A stretch of DNA of 64,000 bases from Fomitopsis serialis (GCF_022376445.1 NW_025955164.1:1-64000); one strand, 5' to 3'; counted from the stretch's first letter, positions 10,888-22,316 are shown. Translations and numbers: made by a program. Notes: generated by a model from the letters alone, not told the origin.

Positions 10888-11675
10888 ATGTCTGAATTCA
10901 CGCAGTCTACTTGTCCGACAACACACGAGATCGCCGTCTTGGTCCCTGTGATCATCCTGAGCCCGTTGGTCACGGTGGCGTTAGTACTTGCTGTCATAGC
11001 CTACTTCAGGTGCCGGGAACGGCGCAAGCATCGGCCAAAACTGACAAATCTATGCGACGGTGAGCCATCTGTTTCGAGGGTTGTCAACACATGGAATGCG
11101 CGATTCACCAGTGTCATTTGGTAGTCGAACAACGACTATCAAAGTATATTCACAGTGACGGACCTGCGAGTCAGAGTGTCACGCCGTTCCAGCAGTTTGA
11201 GGCACCTTCCGCCGAATCACAGTCGCCAAAGAACCCCTACCTCGCACGCTGGGACTCCGAGAGGCACGACGTCGAAAGGCCCGGTCCACAGAGTATCAGC
11301 TTGACGGCACCGTCTGTCCCGGACTCAAACACTGGCACTTCGCTTCGACAGAGCTCGGAGTACACTGCTCAGGCTGTTCGGGCGGAGTCGTCGAGACCGC
11401 CCTCGTACTCTACTACGGCACCAGTCACACCCACAAGCTGCAACAGCTACACCGTAAGTGACCTTGCGCATCAAGAGGTCACGGAACATGTTGCGACGTT
11501 CGACTCTCCGCAGCTTTCTGCGTTCCATCGCCAAGAATGTCGTTGTGGGAGGAGCCTGTTGATCATCTCGACTACGGCCCGCGGCCTCCGCCACCAGCGT
11601 TCCACGAGCCTCTTCTTCAGCCGTCACATTCAACAAGGATATATTGAATGGGTACGTGAGGCCGCAATCCGGTGA
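10888..11675 (+). CDS. Small single-pass membrane protein, uncharacterised
   Basis: The start is the ATG at 10888 (MSEFTQSTCPTTHEIAVL). Exons are 10888-11059 and 11125-11453, and probably 11514-11675. A long hydrophobic helix lies near residues 15-38 (VPVIILSPLVTVALVLAVIA), followed by a basic run FRCRERRKHRPK, so it is a single-pass protein with a very short outer part and a Ser/Pro-rich tail. Exon 2 joins in frame at a ttggtag acceptor. The last exon is uncertain: in the other frame it reads MSLWEEPVDHLDYGPRPPP and stops near 11650, which looks more coding, but I find no splice pair that reaches it. Function is unknown. Confidence 0.5.
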
Positions 11676-12367
11676 CAAACCCTACACTCACTGATGTGGG
11701 ATAACGTAAAGGTGACTACAGCTGCGGGACTCCGACCCAACCTCACCTTCACCGAATTGTAGTGGCATATCTCGCGACGGTGCCGCGGCGGCGGCCATAA
11801 TGTATACTGGACTCGACTTACGATAATGTCCTGGATGATGCAAACAACAGACTTTTACAGGGGTCGGTACTAGCAGAGGGAGGCTGCTACACGTACGTGC
11901 GCTTGAACGGGGCCGTGCCGGTTCACCATCCAACTTCAACACTACTGCGCATATGATATATCGACGGTAACGACACCTGCTAACTTAGTACCAAACGTCA
12001 GTGTCAGTATAGTTTTATATACGTTACTAGTTCGTCTGAACTGCCAGTGCGCTGCGAGCAACGCGGCAACTTAAACGATTACCGCCTTTTAGCTTGTTAG
12101 CTATTGCTGCATCCGAGGAGTCGTTACAGGCCCAGGCGTTTCGAATGCGAAGGTGAGGTGGATCAATCATAGATGGTGCGCGAATCCTGTTCCTACGTAC
12201 ACAATTAATTCCGGCCAGTCACAGACGTCGCCACGATTCTGGGAACACTATTCAGTCCGATGTAAGACTTGAAGTAGTATCATAAAAATGCATACAATTA
12301 TACCACGACGAGGTCGTCACCAGGGTAGTTCCACTCAAATCCTGTCCGCCATCCACATGCCGTGGTC

Positions 12368-12694
12368 TTACTTGATCTCCTCACCTGGACGGGCATAACC
12401 CGGATGCTTGACCTGAATCATGTTCATACGATCGGGGTATCTAGCAGGTAATTTCTCCCCCGCCCAGTCCCAGTCGACGACTCGGAGTAGCACGGCCGGC
12501 TCAGTCTTCGCCGCAGTGTCATTGCGCACGAGCACGTTCACGTCGCCATGTACATAACCACGCGTGGTGAGCCCTACGGCGCGCGATTGCGACCCCTCCT
12601 CCTCCTCCTCGTGCTCGTGAAGGCTTCTGAGCCCGTCCCGCACCTTCGCCCGGACAGCGGCCACCGCTGGTCCATTTCTGCTTATTACCAACAC
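12368..12694 (-). pseudogene. Fragment of a fungal protein-kinase-like (FunK1-type) gene
   Basis: The minus strand encodes the C-terminal part of the kinase-like fold common in agaricomycetes. It reads VAAVRAKVRDGLRSLHE, an acidic insert, then GYVHGDVNVLVR (the HGD catalytic-loop variant), VVDWDWAGE (the DxD/DFG-like metal-binding site) and ARYPDRMNM. It stops after GEEIK, although a gtaaga at that point could be a donor. No ATG precedes it and the N-terminal two thirds of the kinase are missing. The fragment lies directly before the start of repeat copy R1, so it was probably cut by that rearrangement. It is likely a relic with no activity. Confidence 0.6.
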
Positions 12695-12759
12695 TCGGCG
12701 ATTTCACAGTCACGCTCTTGAAAAACACTAAGTAGTAGTACTGTTTCTGTCATGCGCAA

Positions 12760-14080
12760 CACGACATAAGTATGCCCCGGTACCACTGTATTGCCATGTA
12801 CACAAGAAGTACTATACTCGCACAACCAACGTACAACATGAGCAATGAAATCCTCGCGAAGAGGAACGTTGAACAAAAAATTGAGTCGCAGCAGACAAGG
12901 AGTAGTCTGAATCGAGTTGCACATCGACACGAAGCCGAGCAAGTGTGCGCCGCGAAGTGCACTGAAGGACACAACACCATCTGTCTGACAGCATGAAGCT
13001 GTCCATGACTCCGTCTCCCCTCGTACGTCGTGATCCTACAGAAGCCGCAAGGCTGTGATCACAGCAAGGTTGGGTTTTGCATGCTATACAACATGCACGA
13101 CAGAGCACCATCCCCGCCCATATGCATACGTCAAGTATTGGTGAACGCCATAAACCAACCTCTGCTCAACCGAATGACTCGGTCAACGCACGGCAGCTTC
13201 CGCCCAGATATCAACGCATGGTCACGACCAAAGCGGATTGTCTGGGGTGGTGCAGGGTGTCGTCATCGTCCAGCTGCGCTCTCGCGCGAGCTGACACTCT
13301 TTGGTCTAGAGTGAAACAGAGGCCTTTCACGGCGCTCCATGCATTCGTAGCTCTGACGCGACGTATGTAGAACCACCAGTTACGGTCATGACTTCACTGG
13401 CGGCGCGTTCACAATCAGATCCGATGACTTAACACTTCTTGTGCCAGGCCCATACACAGCACGAGGCGATGAATGCCAAGTGCCGACACCTTGGCCAGAG
13501 GCCACACTGACAACGCGGGCGCCACCGTCGCGCCGTACATGAGCCTTCAGCCCCGTAGGGCCGCCCCTGAGGGGATGACACCCATACACCTAGGACACAA
13601 ATACCCATCAAGGGTATTCCATCATGAAGACGGGGCAACGCCGATAGGGAGAACATGGAGGAATCATGTGAACAGATGATAAAAGTGCCCGTACCTGCAA
13701 CATATCCCAAGTCGACACTGCGAGCGTAGAAGGGAGCTCGCCCTTGCAAAGCCTCCGGGCAATCCCGTGAGTCCCGCCTCGCGGTCGGCGCGTTTCTGGT
13801 GTGTTGGTGGACGCTTAGCGTCGCGGGCCAGCTAGGCAGCGTTCTGGGTCAGAGAAGGCGGAAGGACGTGGCTCAGACCTTAGCCCGCTCGCAAGAGAAG
13901 ACGATGAGTCCTGTACGTGGCGAGCGTCGCGGCTTCGAGTCTGCTGCGAGAGATGGTCGTCGAGGATGAGCAAAGCCGCTGCCAGCACGTCTCGGAATAA
14001 ATGCGTTGGTGCGTGGGAATCTGATGTCGCCCTCACGTGAGCAGCGCGACGCGGTCAGCGCTGTCGATTCGAGCGAACGC
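12760..14080 (+). repeat. Dispersed repeat R, copy 1 (5-prime truncated)
   Basis: The same sequence occurs three times: here, at 17062-18600 on the same strand, and at 29800-31291 inverted. Shared landmarks are gaaatcctcgcgaagagg near 12846 (and near 17408), gagtcgcagcagacaagg, ccgcgaagtgcactgaagga, aacgccgatagggaga near 13638 and gcgagcgtcgcggcttcgag near 13919. Copy 1 lacks the first 300-350 bases present in copies 2 and 3. By eye the copies are roughly 75-90 percent alike. No convincing coding frame runs through it, and I recognise no transposase or reverse transcriptase. Confidence 0.8.
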
Positions 14081-14550
14081 TGCTTGCCTCTGCCTGCCAT
14101 CCTTCTTCCCAGCGCATCTGCGCCCGCTCACATAGATATGCTTCCCGAAGGCTGGTGTGACGGCGAACCTTATACCTTGAGTTTGATCTAGCATGCTCTG
14201 CCAACTACCGCCAGCGAGCAGAACCGACGCCGTGACACTGCCCACGACCGTCCTTCACAACTTCTTTGCCATCGTAGTTGACTGGACTGGAATAAACGGT
14301 AAGGAGCCACCGGCCCACAGTCTTTGCATCCTACCACGCACACATGTGCTCTGAAGAGCAGACTTAGTAGTCACTCGCAGCGGTCGTTTGTCACGTCCGT
14401 GAAGACTTCGTGCGCGTCTGGCGAGTCATGCTTTGCCTCTAACGACTAGATATACTCACACGGTTGATGCAAACTTTCTCCAACTGTATCCACGCGTTCG
14501 AAGGAGGCGGCTATAACCGTTTGTCCGTCCCAAGGCGTTTATCGACCTTG

Positions 14551-14558
14551 TATATTAA
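14551..14558 (+). promoter_or_regulatory. TATA-like element of the P450 copy A
   Basis: The sequence tatattaa lies 64 bases before the ATG, in a context matching the other P450 copy, which has tatataaa at the same place. Copy A therefore carries a one-base departure from the TATA consensus. Confidence 0.5.
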
Positions 14559-14621
14559 GTCCCGGTTCCTCAGCGGGCTCCTTGCCAATGCCTTCGCTGG
14601 CTTCAGTACCCTGCCAACAGG

Positions 14622-17016
14622 ATGGCTGCCGCTGTACTTCTGATCCTATCCCTATGCACCTTCTTGCTCTATAGACTGTTCCATAGTCGCGAGGTGTCTC
14701 TTCCTCCGGGTCCTAGCTGCCTTCCCATAATCAGGAGCGCACACCGTGTCCCGTTGAGATATCAACAGCATGTCTTCATGGATTGGAGGAAGACCTATGG
14801 TACGTACCCTGCTGTTCTTGCCTAATGTACATGCGTGATAACGCTAACGACTCCCGCTCAGGTGATGTGGTGTACCTGCAAATATTCAACAGGCCCACCA
14901 TCATACTGAACTCTGCCAAAGCTATGGACGAGCTCCTCAACAAGTATGGCTACAAGTACTCGGACCGACCGAGAACTCTTCTTATAACTGAGCTGTGCGT
15001 TACGTGCTCCTCGATCTCTCACTATCTCTCATCCGTAACCATGATGCTCGTGGTGGTCTTCTCCCCTTAGGATCGGCTTCACCAACAATGTTACCATCAT
15101 GCCCTACGGAGAGCAGTGGCGCCGCCAGCGCCGCTGGTTCCAAGCTGCCCTTCAATCGGCCTCTGCGCTCGAATCGTACATTCCCGTCCAGCGCCGCGAG
15201 TCGGTCAGGCTCCTCGCGGGTCTTGTCAATGCGAGCCAGTCCCTCGAATATAAAATCGGGGACCAGGAGTGCAAAGCACTCTTCGTTGGGCTTAAGCGGT
15301 GCGTCCCTTGGTTCACTGGCATGCAGCTTTCCAATAACCAACTGGTCACGGCATGAATCTCAACCATCAACATATGTCATCGATGCGACTGGACGTCTGC
15401 TGCTCACGTCACGGTTGCCGTACGTAGCTACGTGGGTGCTGTGATGGTCGACATCATGATTGCTTACGGGCACGGCGTGCTCTCCCATGATACTCAGTTC
15501 ATGGACCTCGCAGAGCTTGCCGTAGCCGGTATCATGATAGTAGAGGCCGGTAGCGCCGGTGCGAGCCTAGTCGACTTCTTCCCGGTCTGTGAGTCGTGAG
15601 CTTGGCTTGTTGACATGTCGTCTTGTCCTGAACTCGCTCTGCACAGTGAGGCAAATCCCGACGTGGGTCCCCGGAATGCACTTCATGAGAAAGGTAGCAG
15701 AGGTCAGGGAGCTCGCCAGATGATCGATGCGCCATACGAACGCGTTCGTGCGGCTATGGTACGTTTGTGTCTGACTTTGTTACAATGGATCGAACATGGT
15801 GATTCGTCGCATAGGCTCGAGGAGCTGCGCGCAGTTGTTTCCTCACGACACTCCTTGACGAATGCGCCGCAGACGGGACGATCTCTGACTATGATAGGGA
15901 AGACATCAAAGGTGCCGTCAACATTGTTTACACGGGTAAGCACCTGCTCTTCTGCACAATACATGCCTCGCCTCAACAATGGACGCCAGCGGGAACTGAC
16001 ACGGTGAGCGCCGGAAGGTTTTTGTACTGGTCATTGTACCGTGACGCTCGCATACCGATAGACGACTACTGTTCTTACGTCCTTCATGCTTGCAATTGTA
16101 CTGCATCCCGATGCACGAGAGAAGTCTCAAAACGAGATCGACGCTGTTGTCGGCAGCGAGCGGCTCCCCGAATTCGAGGACCGGGCGGCTCTGCCATACC
16201 TTGAAGCTCTGCTCAAGGAGGTATACCGGTGCGTCCCATCATATGCTTCTATTGTGCGGTTTTGTAATGCCAACTTCGCAATTGAAGATGGAATCCACCT
16301 ATCCCGCTTGGTACGTCGTTGAAGCCTTGCAATATGGACCTATGATCTCATCTCACCACATCTCGTATCGCGGACGCTAGTCTTGCCCCACCAAGTCACC
16401 GAGGACGACTCGTACGACTCGTACACGATACCTGCCGGGTCAATGATCATACCAAACGTCTGGTACAGCCCATTCCTCCACACCACCGATGCGGATGTTC
16501 TGTGCTAACCGCACTGATCGCTCGCGCTGTGTTTTCATAGGGCAATCAGCCGTGATCCGGAATACTATGCGGATCCGGACCTGTTCAAGCCCGAACACTT
16601 TCTTTCTGACAATCCAGACCCAGACCCTCGTGCTTTCGTCTTCGGTTTCGGTAGGCGGTGTGTAGTATGTCGATGGTGGTGGGTGTCCTACCACTAAACC
16701 TTGTCACCTCACACAGACTATGCCCTGGCCAAGCTTTCGGGGACTCCTCCGTATGGCTCGCTGCATCCCGCATCCTTGCAGCGTTCGATGTGACGAAAGC
16801 ACGCGACGCTGCAACGGGCATGGACATCGACTTCACGCCGGAGTCACGGTTCATTTCGGGGATGATCAGGTAACCTATATTCCAGGTCGCGCTTCGGAGT
16901 TGCTGTAGCTGACACACGAGCTAGTCATGTCATTCCGTTCCCATGCGAGTTGCGACCGAGGTCGGACAAGGTCGTAGCGTTGATCAGAGAGTCTGAGGCC
17001 GCGTACTCGATGTGAA
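14622..17016 (+). pseudogene. Cytochrome P450 copy A, frameshifted
   Basis: The copy has the exon plan of a class II microsomal P450: N-terminal anchor (MAAAVLLILSLCTFLLYRLF), [10 protein letters not shown] hinge, WRRQRRWFQ in the C-helix, AGTDT in the I-helix (a 14-base exon, 15990-16003), EVYR for the ExxR pair, PERF-like FKPEHF, and the haem loop FGFGRRLCPG with the cysteine ligand. It ends at the TGA at 17014-17016. Compared with copy B (26831-29193), it lacks four bases near 15711. After ELAR the frame meets TGA at 15721-15723, and [13 protein letters not shown] continues in another frame. The other exons still join correctly, including a 23-base exon at 16288-16310 (WNPPIPL). It is likely a recent pseudogene unless the deletion is a sequence error. 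Confidence 0.8.
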
Positions 17017-17061
17017 GGACCATCGTAATGTGCAGTGCTGAGACTTAATATATTCTGCCAT

Positions 17062-18600
17062 TGTTTCGTTGTCATGTACCATGTGAATACGCTGTCCTGT
17101 GCAATGGATCATCTCCCAATGGCTTAGGCTAGAGCAATCAATCATAAGGATCAGTCTTCCGTGGGATGAAGTTGTGAAGGCTGCGGCACCGAGACCGCTC
17201 GACATGAATGACCGACCAGTCGGCGACGCGACGTAGCAATAGTTGTGAACAACGGACAACGATGTCGAGACCTTGTCGGCGTTGGATTCAGATCTCTCAT
17301 CCTGGTATCAACAACTTGAATGTCATCGCACAGCAAGGCGGATACGCCCATACAACTAGTTAGATTGCTACATGTGACGGTGGTATAATACTCATACAAC
17401 CAGAACAATGAAATCCTCGCGAAGAGGGATAGAGGAAAGAATTTGAGTCGCAGCAGACAAGGAGTAGTCTGAATCGAGTTACACGTCGGCACAAAGCCAA
17501 AGAAACGTGCGCCGCGAAGTGCACTGAAGGACCCTTCACCATCCGCCAGCACAAGGCTGCCCATGACTCCCATTCTCCCCTCGTACGCCCGGCCCTACAG
17601 AAGCCGCAAGGTCGCACTGAACAGCGGATGCGATACATCACCACCCGATGGCATCCACAGCCCGTGGGTGGAGGTCGCAAGCCACCGACAGCTAACCCCC
17701 GCCAAACCGAATTGTCTCAGTCGACGCACGGCAGCCTCTGCCCAGACATCAACGCGCTTCCTCTGGCCGCAACGGATTGTCTGGGAATGGTGTAGGTATG
17801 TATCATCGGCCAGCGGCACTTGGCGTGCAAGCTGACACTCCGCAGCATTGACGGAGCGAAATCGAGGCCATACATACATGCGTCTTGTTTGACGCGTACG
17901 CTGCTCGAGAGTGTGCACTCCCATCTGGGATCATACTGCTCAGCTAATTGCCTTTAGCTTTTACTGGCATGAAGTCTCCCGAAGGGTTCCGACGATCTGA
18001 CGCCAAAGGGGCGCTCGAGCTGTTCTACAATATGGAGCGGTGAATGCCAGATGCCAGCACCTCAGCCAGAGGCCGCACCGACAACGCGAGCACCACTATC
18101 AAATTGTAGGCAAGCCCTCCCCGTAGGGCAGCCCTTGAAAGGGAAACACACCTAGGACAAAGACCCATGGAAGGTCTTCCGTCGTCAAAACGGAGTGACG
18201 CCGATAGGGAGAAAAACCGAGAGCCAATGGGGGCAGATAATAGAAGAACCCGCACCTCCAACATATTTCAACCCGACACAGCGAGCGTAAAGGGGACGTC
18301 CTTGCGAAATCCTGGGGCGAATCCCGGTATCCGCCTCGCGATCGGCGTGTTTCATGTATGTTGGTGGGCAGCATTGGACAGCTCGTCCAGGCCACCCGAC
18401 TGCGTTCTGGATTATAGAAGGCAGCCTATAGAAAAGACTCAGACCTTGGCCCACCCGCGAGGAAAGACAGAGAGTCCTGTGCGTAGCGAGCGTCGCGGCT
18501 TCGAGTCTGCTGCGAGCTGAGAGGAAAGACTGCCAGCAGTCGCCAGCAAGTCCGGGACATCATGTATCTGGCCCGTGGGAGTTTGATGTCGCCCTCACGT
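17062..18600 (+). repeat. Dispersed repeat R, copy 2 (full length)
   Basis: It begins about 45 bases after the stop of P450 copy A with ttgtttcgttgtcatgtacc. It matches the inverted copy near 31291, and ends near the shared gatgtcgccctcacgtgac at about 18583-18602. Internal landmarks include gaaatcctcgcgaagagg near 17408, ctcgagctgttctacaat near 18013 and cgccgatagggagaaaaa near 18200. With copy 1 it forms direct repeats around the P450. The length (about 1.5 kb) and TG start recall a solo LTR, but I did not find a matching CA end or target duplication. Confidence 0.75.
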
Positions 18601-19182
18601 GACTGTCACGTCTTGTTCGCTTTGTGGCGGGAGGCGGAGGCGCCCAGACGCGCTCTGCCTCTGCGCTGTCCCGCCGTCCTCCGAGTCCAGAGGTCGCTGC
18701 GACCCGCGAAATCTGTACAGCTGTACCACCATTCTACCCTACCTTCTCTCCGGAAACCTCAGATATGGACCGACCCTCATCGCCGCACCCAGCCACACCT
18801 CTTCCACCCATTCACGCGGACATGTCACCAGGTGTGTGCTCCCTTTGCGCAGCTACACAGTTTGTGGTCTCGTACGGAATACGCAGCGTGTACATCGTTG
18901 ACTACGCCTGTTAATCGCGTTAGTTGTGTGGCAATGATGGCTGTGACAGGCGGTGGCCACCACTGACATCGTCACAGCCCGCCTCCGGATGCGGCTTGCA
19001 CGCAACAGCGACGCTGTCGCCCTGTTCAATCTGTCTTTAGTGTCCTGCGCACAGGTTTTTTCTATGGCGTCCGCCGTCCGCGCACCCTCATATACAGTGC
19101 TCCGAATTTGCTCGTTTGCCGCTTTGAGCATCCCACTCACCTCCGCGTCACAGAAGAACTGCCTGCGCGCTGTGAAAGCAGA
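18601..19182. other. Intergenic stretch before the acidic protein gene
   Basis: No coding region is supported. It provides the 5-prime region of the gene starting at 19183. Confidence 0.3.
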
Positions 19183-20451
19183 ATGTCTCAGCGTCCACAG
19201 CTGCGACGCACCTCCGCCACTTACCGGCTCCCAAAATTCCGCGACTTCGATAACGACGACGACGAAGACGACTATGACGACGACGACGACCCTATATTCT
19301 CCTCGGCCCGCCGCGCTGCGCCCTTCACGCCGCAGACCTTCTACGACCCGGACGAGGATGACGACGAAGATTTTGGCGAGCTCATCCGCTTCAGGCTGGA
19401 CGACACGGACATGGACGCGCCCGACGCCGAGCCCTTCCCCCCGCACTCCCTCGCGCCCCTCCTCCTCCCGCAAGCTGCAGGCCCCTCCCTCTCTGACGAC
19501 GACTTCTTCAGCAACGACACGCCCCCAGTCTACCACGGCTTCTCCTACCATGCGCTCGCCCTCGTCAAGCGCGTCTGGAACTCCCGGCGCGCGCAACTGT
19601 CCCACCACCGGCCCGTCCACCCAAACTCAGGCAGCCCCGACCCGTCCACCGCGTACGACGGCATCGCGGTCGCCCCGTTCGAGCCTGACTACCCCCTGCC
19701 AGAGGACTACGCCCCGCCCGCGGCGGCGACGCCCCCGCCGGAGTCGCGGATCGCGGTGTCGGACCCGGACGTGCCGATCTACCCGCGGCTCGGGGACATG
19801 AGCAGCATCCGCGACGGGCGGGGCGCGTCCGTCGACCGCGCGTTCTGCAACTTCCCCCTGTACACGATCCGGAAGGTGCTGTACCTCCACGACATGCTCG
19901 GCCGTGCCGCGGACTGCGCGTCCTCGGGCGACGTCGAACCGTCGTCCGCGCTGGAGAGGGTCGCGCGCGCGCGGGTGGACGAGGAGACGGTCGGGGTGCT
20001 GTGCGACCAGTTCGAGCGGGCGATGGTGCTGGACGTGTCGTTCCCTGTGAGCGCGAAGGGCTGGTCGCCCGTGTCCTTCGCGCGGTGGCGGATCCTCCTG
20101 GAGAAGGCGACGGGGAAGCAGGCGCCGCTCGGAAGGCCGGAGGGGGGCGACGTCTTGAGCGGGGAGGCTGGAGATCGGACGCGGCGGTTCGAGCGGGCGC
20201 CGCAGCGGCCGAAGACGCCGCAGTTCTTCCTGCTGGACGACGACGACGACGACGAAGACGAAGACGAAGACGCGCTGGGGCCAGAGCGATGTCGCGCACG
20301 AGACAGCGACGACGAGAGCGACGAGGACGGGTGGGACGAGATCAACCTGGAGAACAGCCCCGGGCGGCGGGCGGTGTCCGCGCCGGTGTTCTTCCTTGAC
20401 AGACGGGCGATGCCAATGTCGATGGGGCACCACGGCATCATGGCGCATTAG
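19183..20451 (+). CDS. Uncharacterised acidic protein
   Basis: A single-exon frame of 422 residues from the ATG at 19183 (MSQRPQLRRTSATYRLPKFRD). Two Asp/Glu tracts stand out: residues about 22-37, coded by GAC repeats, and about 352-366. Between them is a less biased stretch with SVDRAFCNFPLYTIRKVLYLHDML and VGVLCDQFERAMVLDVSFPV, which may be a small folded domain. The end reads PVFFLDRRAMPMSMGHHGIMAH. No known family is recognised. Position between the two inverted P450 arms gives no functional hint. Upstream in-frame sequence lacks another ATG. Confidence 0.65.
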   Translation: MSQRPQLRRTSATYRLPKFRDFDNDDDEDDYDDDDDPIFSSARRAAPFTPQTFYDPDEDDDEDFGELIRFRLDDTDMDAPDAEPFPPHSLAPLLLPQAAGPSLSDDDFFSNDTPPVYHGFSYHALALVKRVWNSRRAQLSHHRPVHPNSGSPDPSTAYDGIAVAPFEPDYPLPEDYAPPAAATPPPESRIAVSDPDVPIYPRLGDMSSIRDGRGASVDRAFCNFPLYTIRKVLYLHDMLGRAADCASSGDVEPSSALERVARARVDEETVGVLCDQFERAMVLDVSFPVSAKGWSPVSFARWRILLEKATGKQAPLGRPEGGDVLSGEAGDRTRRFERAPQRPKTPQFFLLDDDDDDEDEDEDALGPERCRARDSDDESDEDGWDEINLENSPGRRAVSAPVFFLDRRAMPMSMGHHGIMAH

Positions 20452-21656
20452 CTGCGAGCCGCGCAGTTTGCGGGCGACGTCGACCCGGGCGGGCACTGCG
20501 GTGACGACGATACGTACGATACGAGTGTACATGAACCGAGACGATTGTGACGACTGTGACCACTCCCTACATCTAGCGCATGTAGTGATACGATCCATGA
20601 TGATAGCGCATACTACGTGTAGCATACCCTTGTTATAGTTATCTTTATTCCGCTTCCTTTGATTTGTGCCTGTCTGCGCTGTTGATGTTGAACGTTGAAC
20701 GTTGACCAAGCATACGCTCTGTTCGGGGACAAGTGGGAAGCGATGCCAGTGGCCGACAGTTGGTCATGGGTGGACGCTGCGCTCGTCCACGCGCGTCGGG
20801 AGCGGGTCGGGGGCGTGACCGTGTCGCGCGGATCGACCACAAAGTCAGGTCGGAGTCGACCTCGAAGGCAATCCTAGGCAGTCCCTGCCCCCGACGTCTG
20901 GCCTTTGTGTGATCAAACTCGCACTCGGACATGCAGGTTTTTGCATCGAGCATCGCTGCCCCGTCTGAACTCTCTCGACCGTGACCGTGCCGTTTATCCG
21001 CCTTGTATCCGCCTGCCATTGGTCGCCCGATGCGCACCTTCGGAATACACATGCGGTGAGATATGAACTGTTATGTTCCAGAGTCAAACTAGCTCATCTG
21101 CCACAGCTACGCTCGTCGTCTTTCGCAAGTTTCGGAACTCTGCCTGATAGATTGCTGCCAGCCCCACGACGCCTCGTCAAGTTCGCGCAGCTTCTAGATT
21201 GCACAGGGCAGTCTCGCTGCCTCATGCATGACACCCTATACACATCGTGGCGCACCTCGAAGCTAGCTTAAGCCCAACGGGACGATGCATATATATGGAG
21301 TGTCCTGCACTGATGCTTCCGCCGGGCGGTCAGGATTATCGCAATGACAAGGCAATTAACTCCAAATATTGCGCTCTTCTGCGGTACCGAGCAAGTCGTT
21401 CACTGACATCTAAGAATATGAGGATATTTCCTTGGTGACATGGTCCATGCGGTGCCGCCAACTGCAAATGGTGAATATCCTACCGCATATGCAGCCGTTC
21501 CATCGGAAGATGCCGCATTCCTACCTCTGAGACTTTGTTCGCTGCACCCTGAGCTGGCGACAGTCGCCGTTCTCCCTCTGTTCGTTCCCAGCACCTTGTA
21601 TGCGCGGCGACTCTGCGCGGCGACTCTGCGCGGCGACTCTGCACCAAACTCTCAGT
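20452..21656. other. Intergenic stretch, no supported gene
   Basis: Several short frames exist on both strands, but none shows a domain, splice continuity or codon bias. A triplicated ctctgcgcggcga run is visible at about 21610-21640, just before the next gene. Confidence 0.35.
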
Positions 21657-22316
21657 ATGACTCTCCCCGCCCCAGGCAACAACAGTCACGGTACGTACCG
21701 TGCCCTTACTACCGCTATCCCCACTCACACTCACACGCGCCACGCATGAAGCTGAGTCTCATCCAGTTGCTGGTGAGTGGCCTTCTGCCCAACACAACGC
21801 TGCACCATTGCTCACCGTGCGTTTTCCTAGGTGCGGCTGTCGTCGCAAACCGCCCCGCCAACCCCGCTTCAGAGCAGAAGCCACCAGTCACTGAATCTCT
21901 GGATTCCCGTGGTCAAGACGCGAACGAGAAGCTCCGGGACATGGTGGACGCGCAGCCCGACGTCGTTCTCCCCGACTCCCTCACGCAGGCCATCGCCACC
22001 GCCTCTGCGATTGTCAGTATGTCTACGACTGCGACGACGACAGCTGCCGACGACAGCTGCCGACGCGCCCGGCCTCGCCGCTGCCACTGAGCCCTCCACG
22101 TCCGGAGTCGCCGCCCAGACTGGCGATGCTACCTGGCGGCCTTACAACGTTCACCCGTTTCCGGTGCTATCGAAGTCCGCCCGGCCCAGCAAACTGGAGA
22201 CCGCTCTTCGGCTCGCTAAGCTCGATGAGCAACGCTGGAAGGAGACGCAAGCCTATCTCGAAGAACAAAGTCGCCGCCCTCTACGTCCGAGACGTGATGA
22301 CGCTGACACAAAGTAG
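21657..22316 (+). pseudogene. Small uncharacterised gene broken by a 13-base tandem duplication
   Basis: Exons 21657-21690, 21752-21772 and 21831 onward join in frame to give MTLPAPGNNSH, then AESHPVAGAAVVANRP and NEKLRDMVDAQPDVVLPD. At 22036-22061 the 13-base unit gacgacagctgcc is present twice; 13 is not a multiple of three, so the frame shifts and soon stops. With one unit the frame would continue through TEPSTSGVAAQTGDATWRP and LRLAKLDEQRWKETQAYLEE to the TAG at 22316. A 31-base intron (gtcagt to gacag, 22013-22043) would also restore frame but is shorter than any other intron here. The encoded family is not recognised; the C-terminal part looks helical. Confidence 0.5.

Noticed and set aside
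17014..17062. P450 copy A as cargo inside a complete LTR retrotransposon
   Set aside because: Copies 1 and 2 of R flank it directly, but copy 1 is truncated, no primer-binding site or polyprotein is visible, and copy B has R on one side only; kept only as a hypothesis.
17360..17680. Cys-rich minus-strand frame in repeat R, also seen at 30679-30975
   Set aside because: It lies within a non-coding repeat; the copies share nucleotides but drift in frame, so it is probably not a protein.
19565..20709. Long Arg/Pro-rich minus-strand frames
   Set aside because: They are mirror frames of the GC-rich acidic protein gene on the plus strand.
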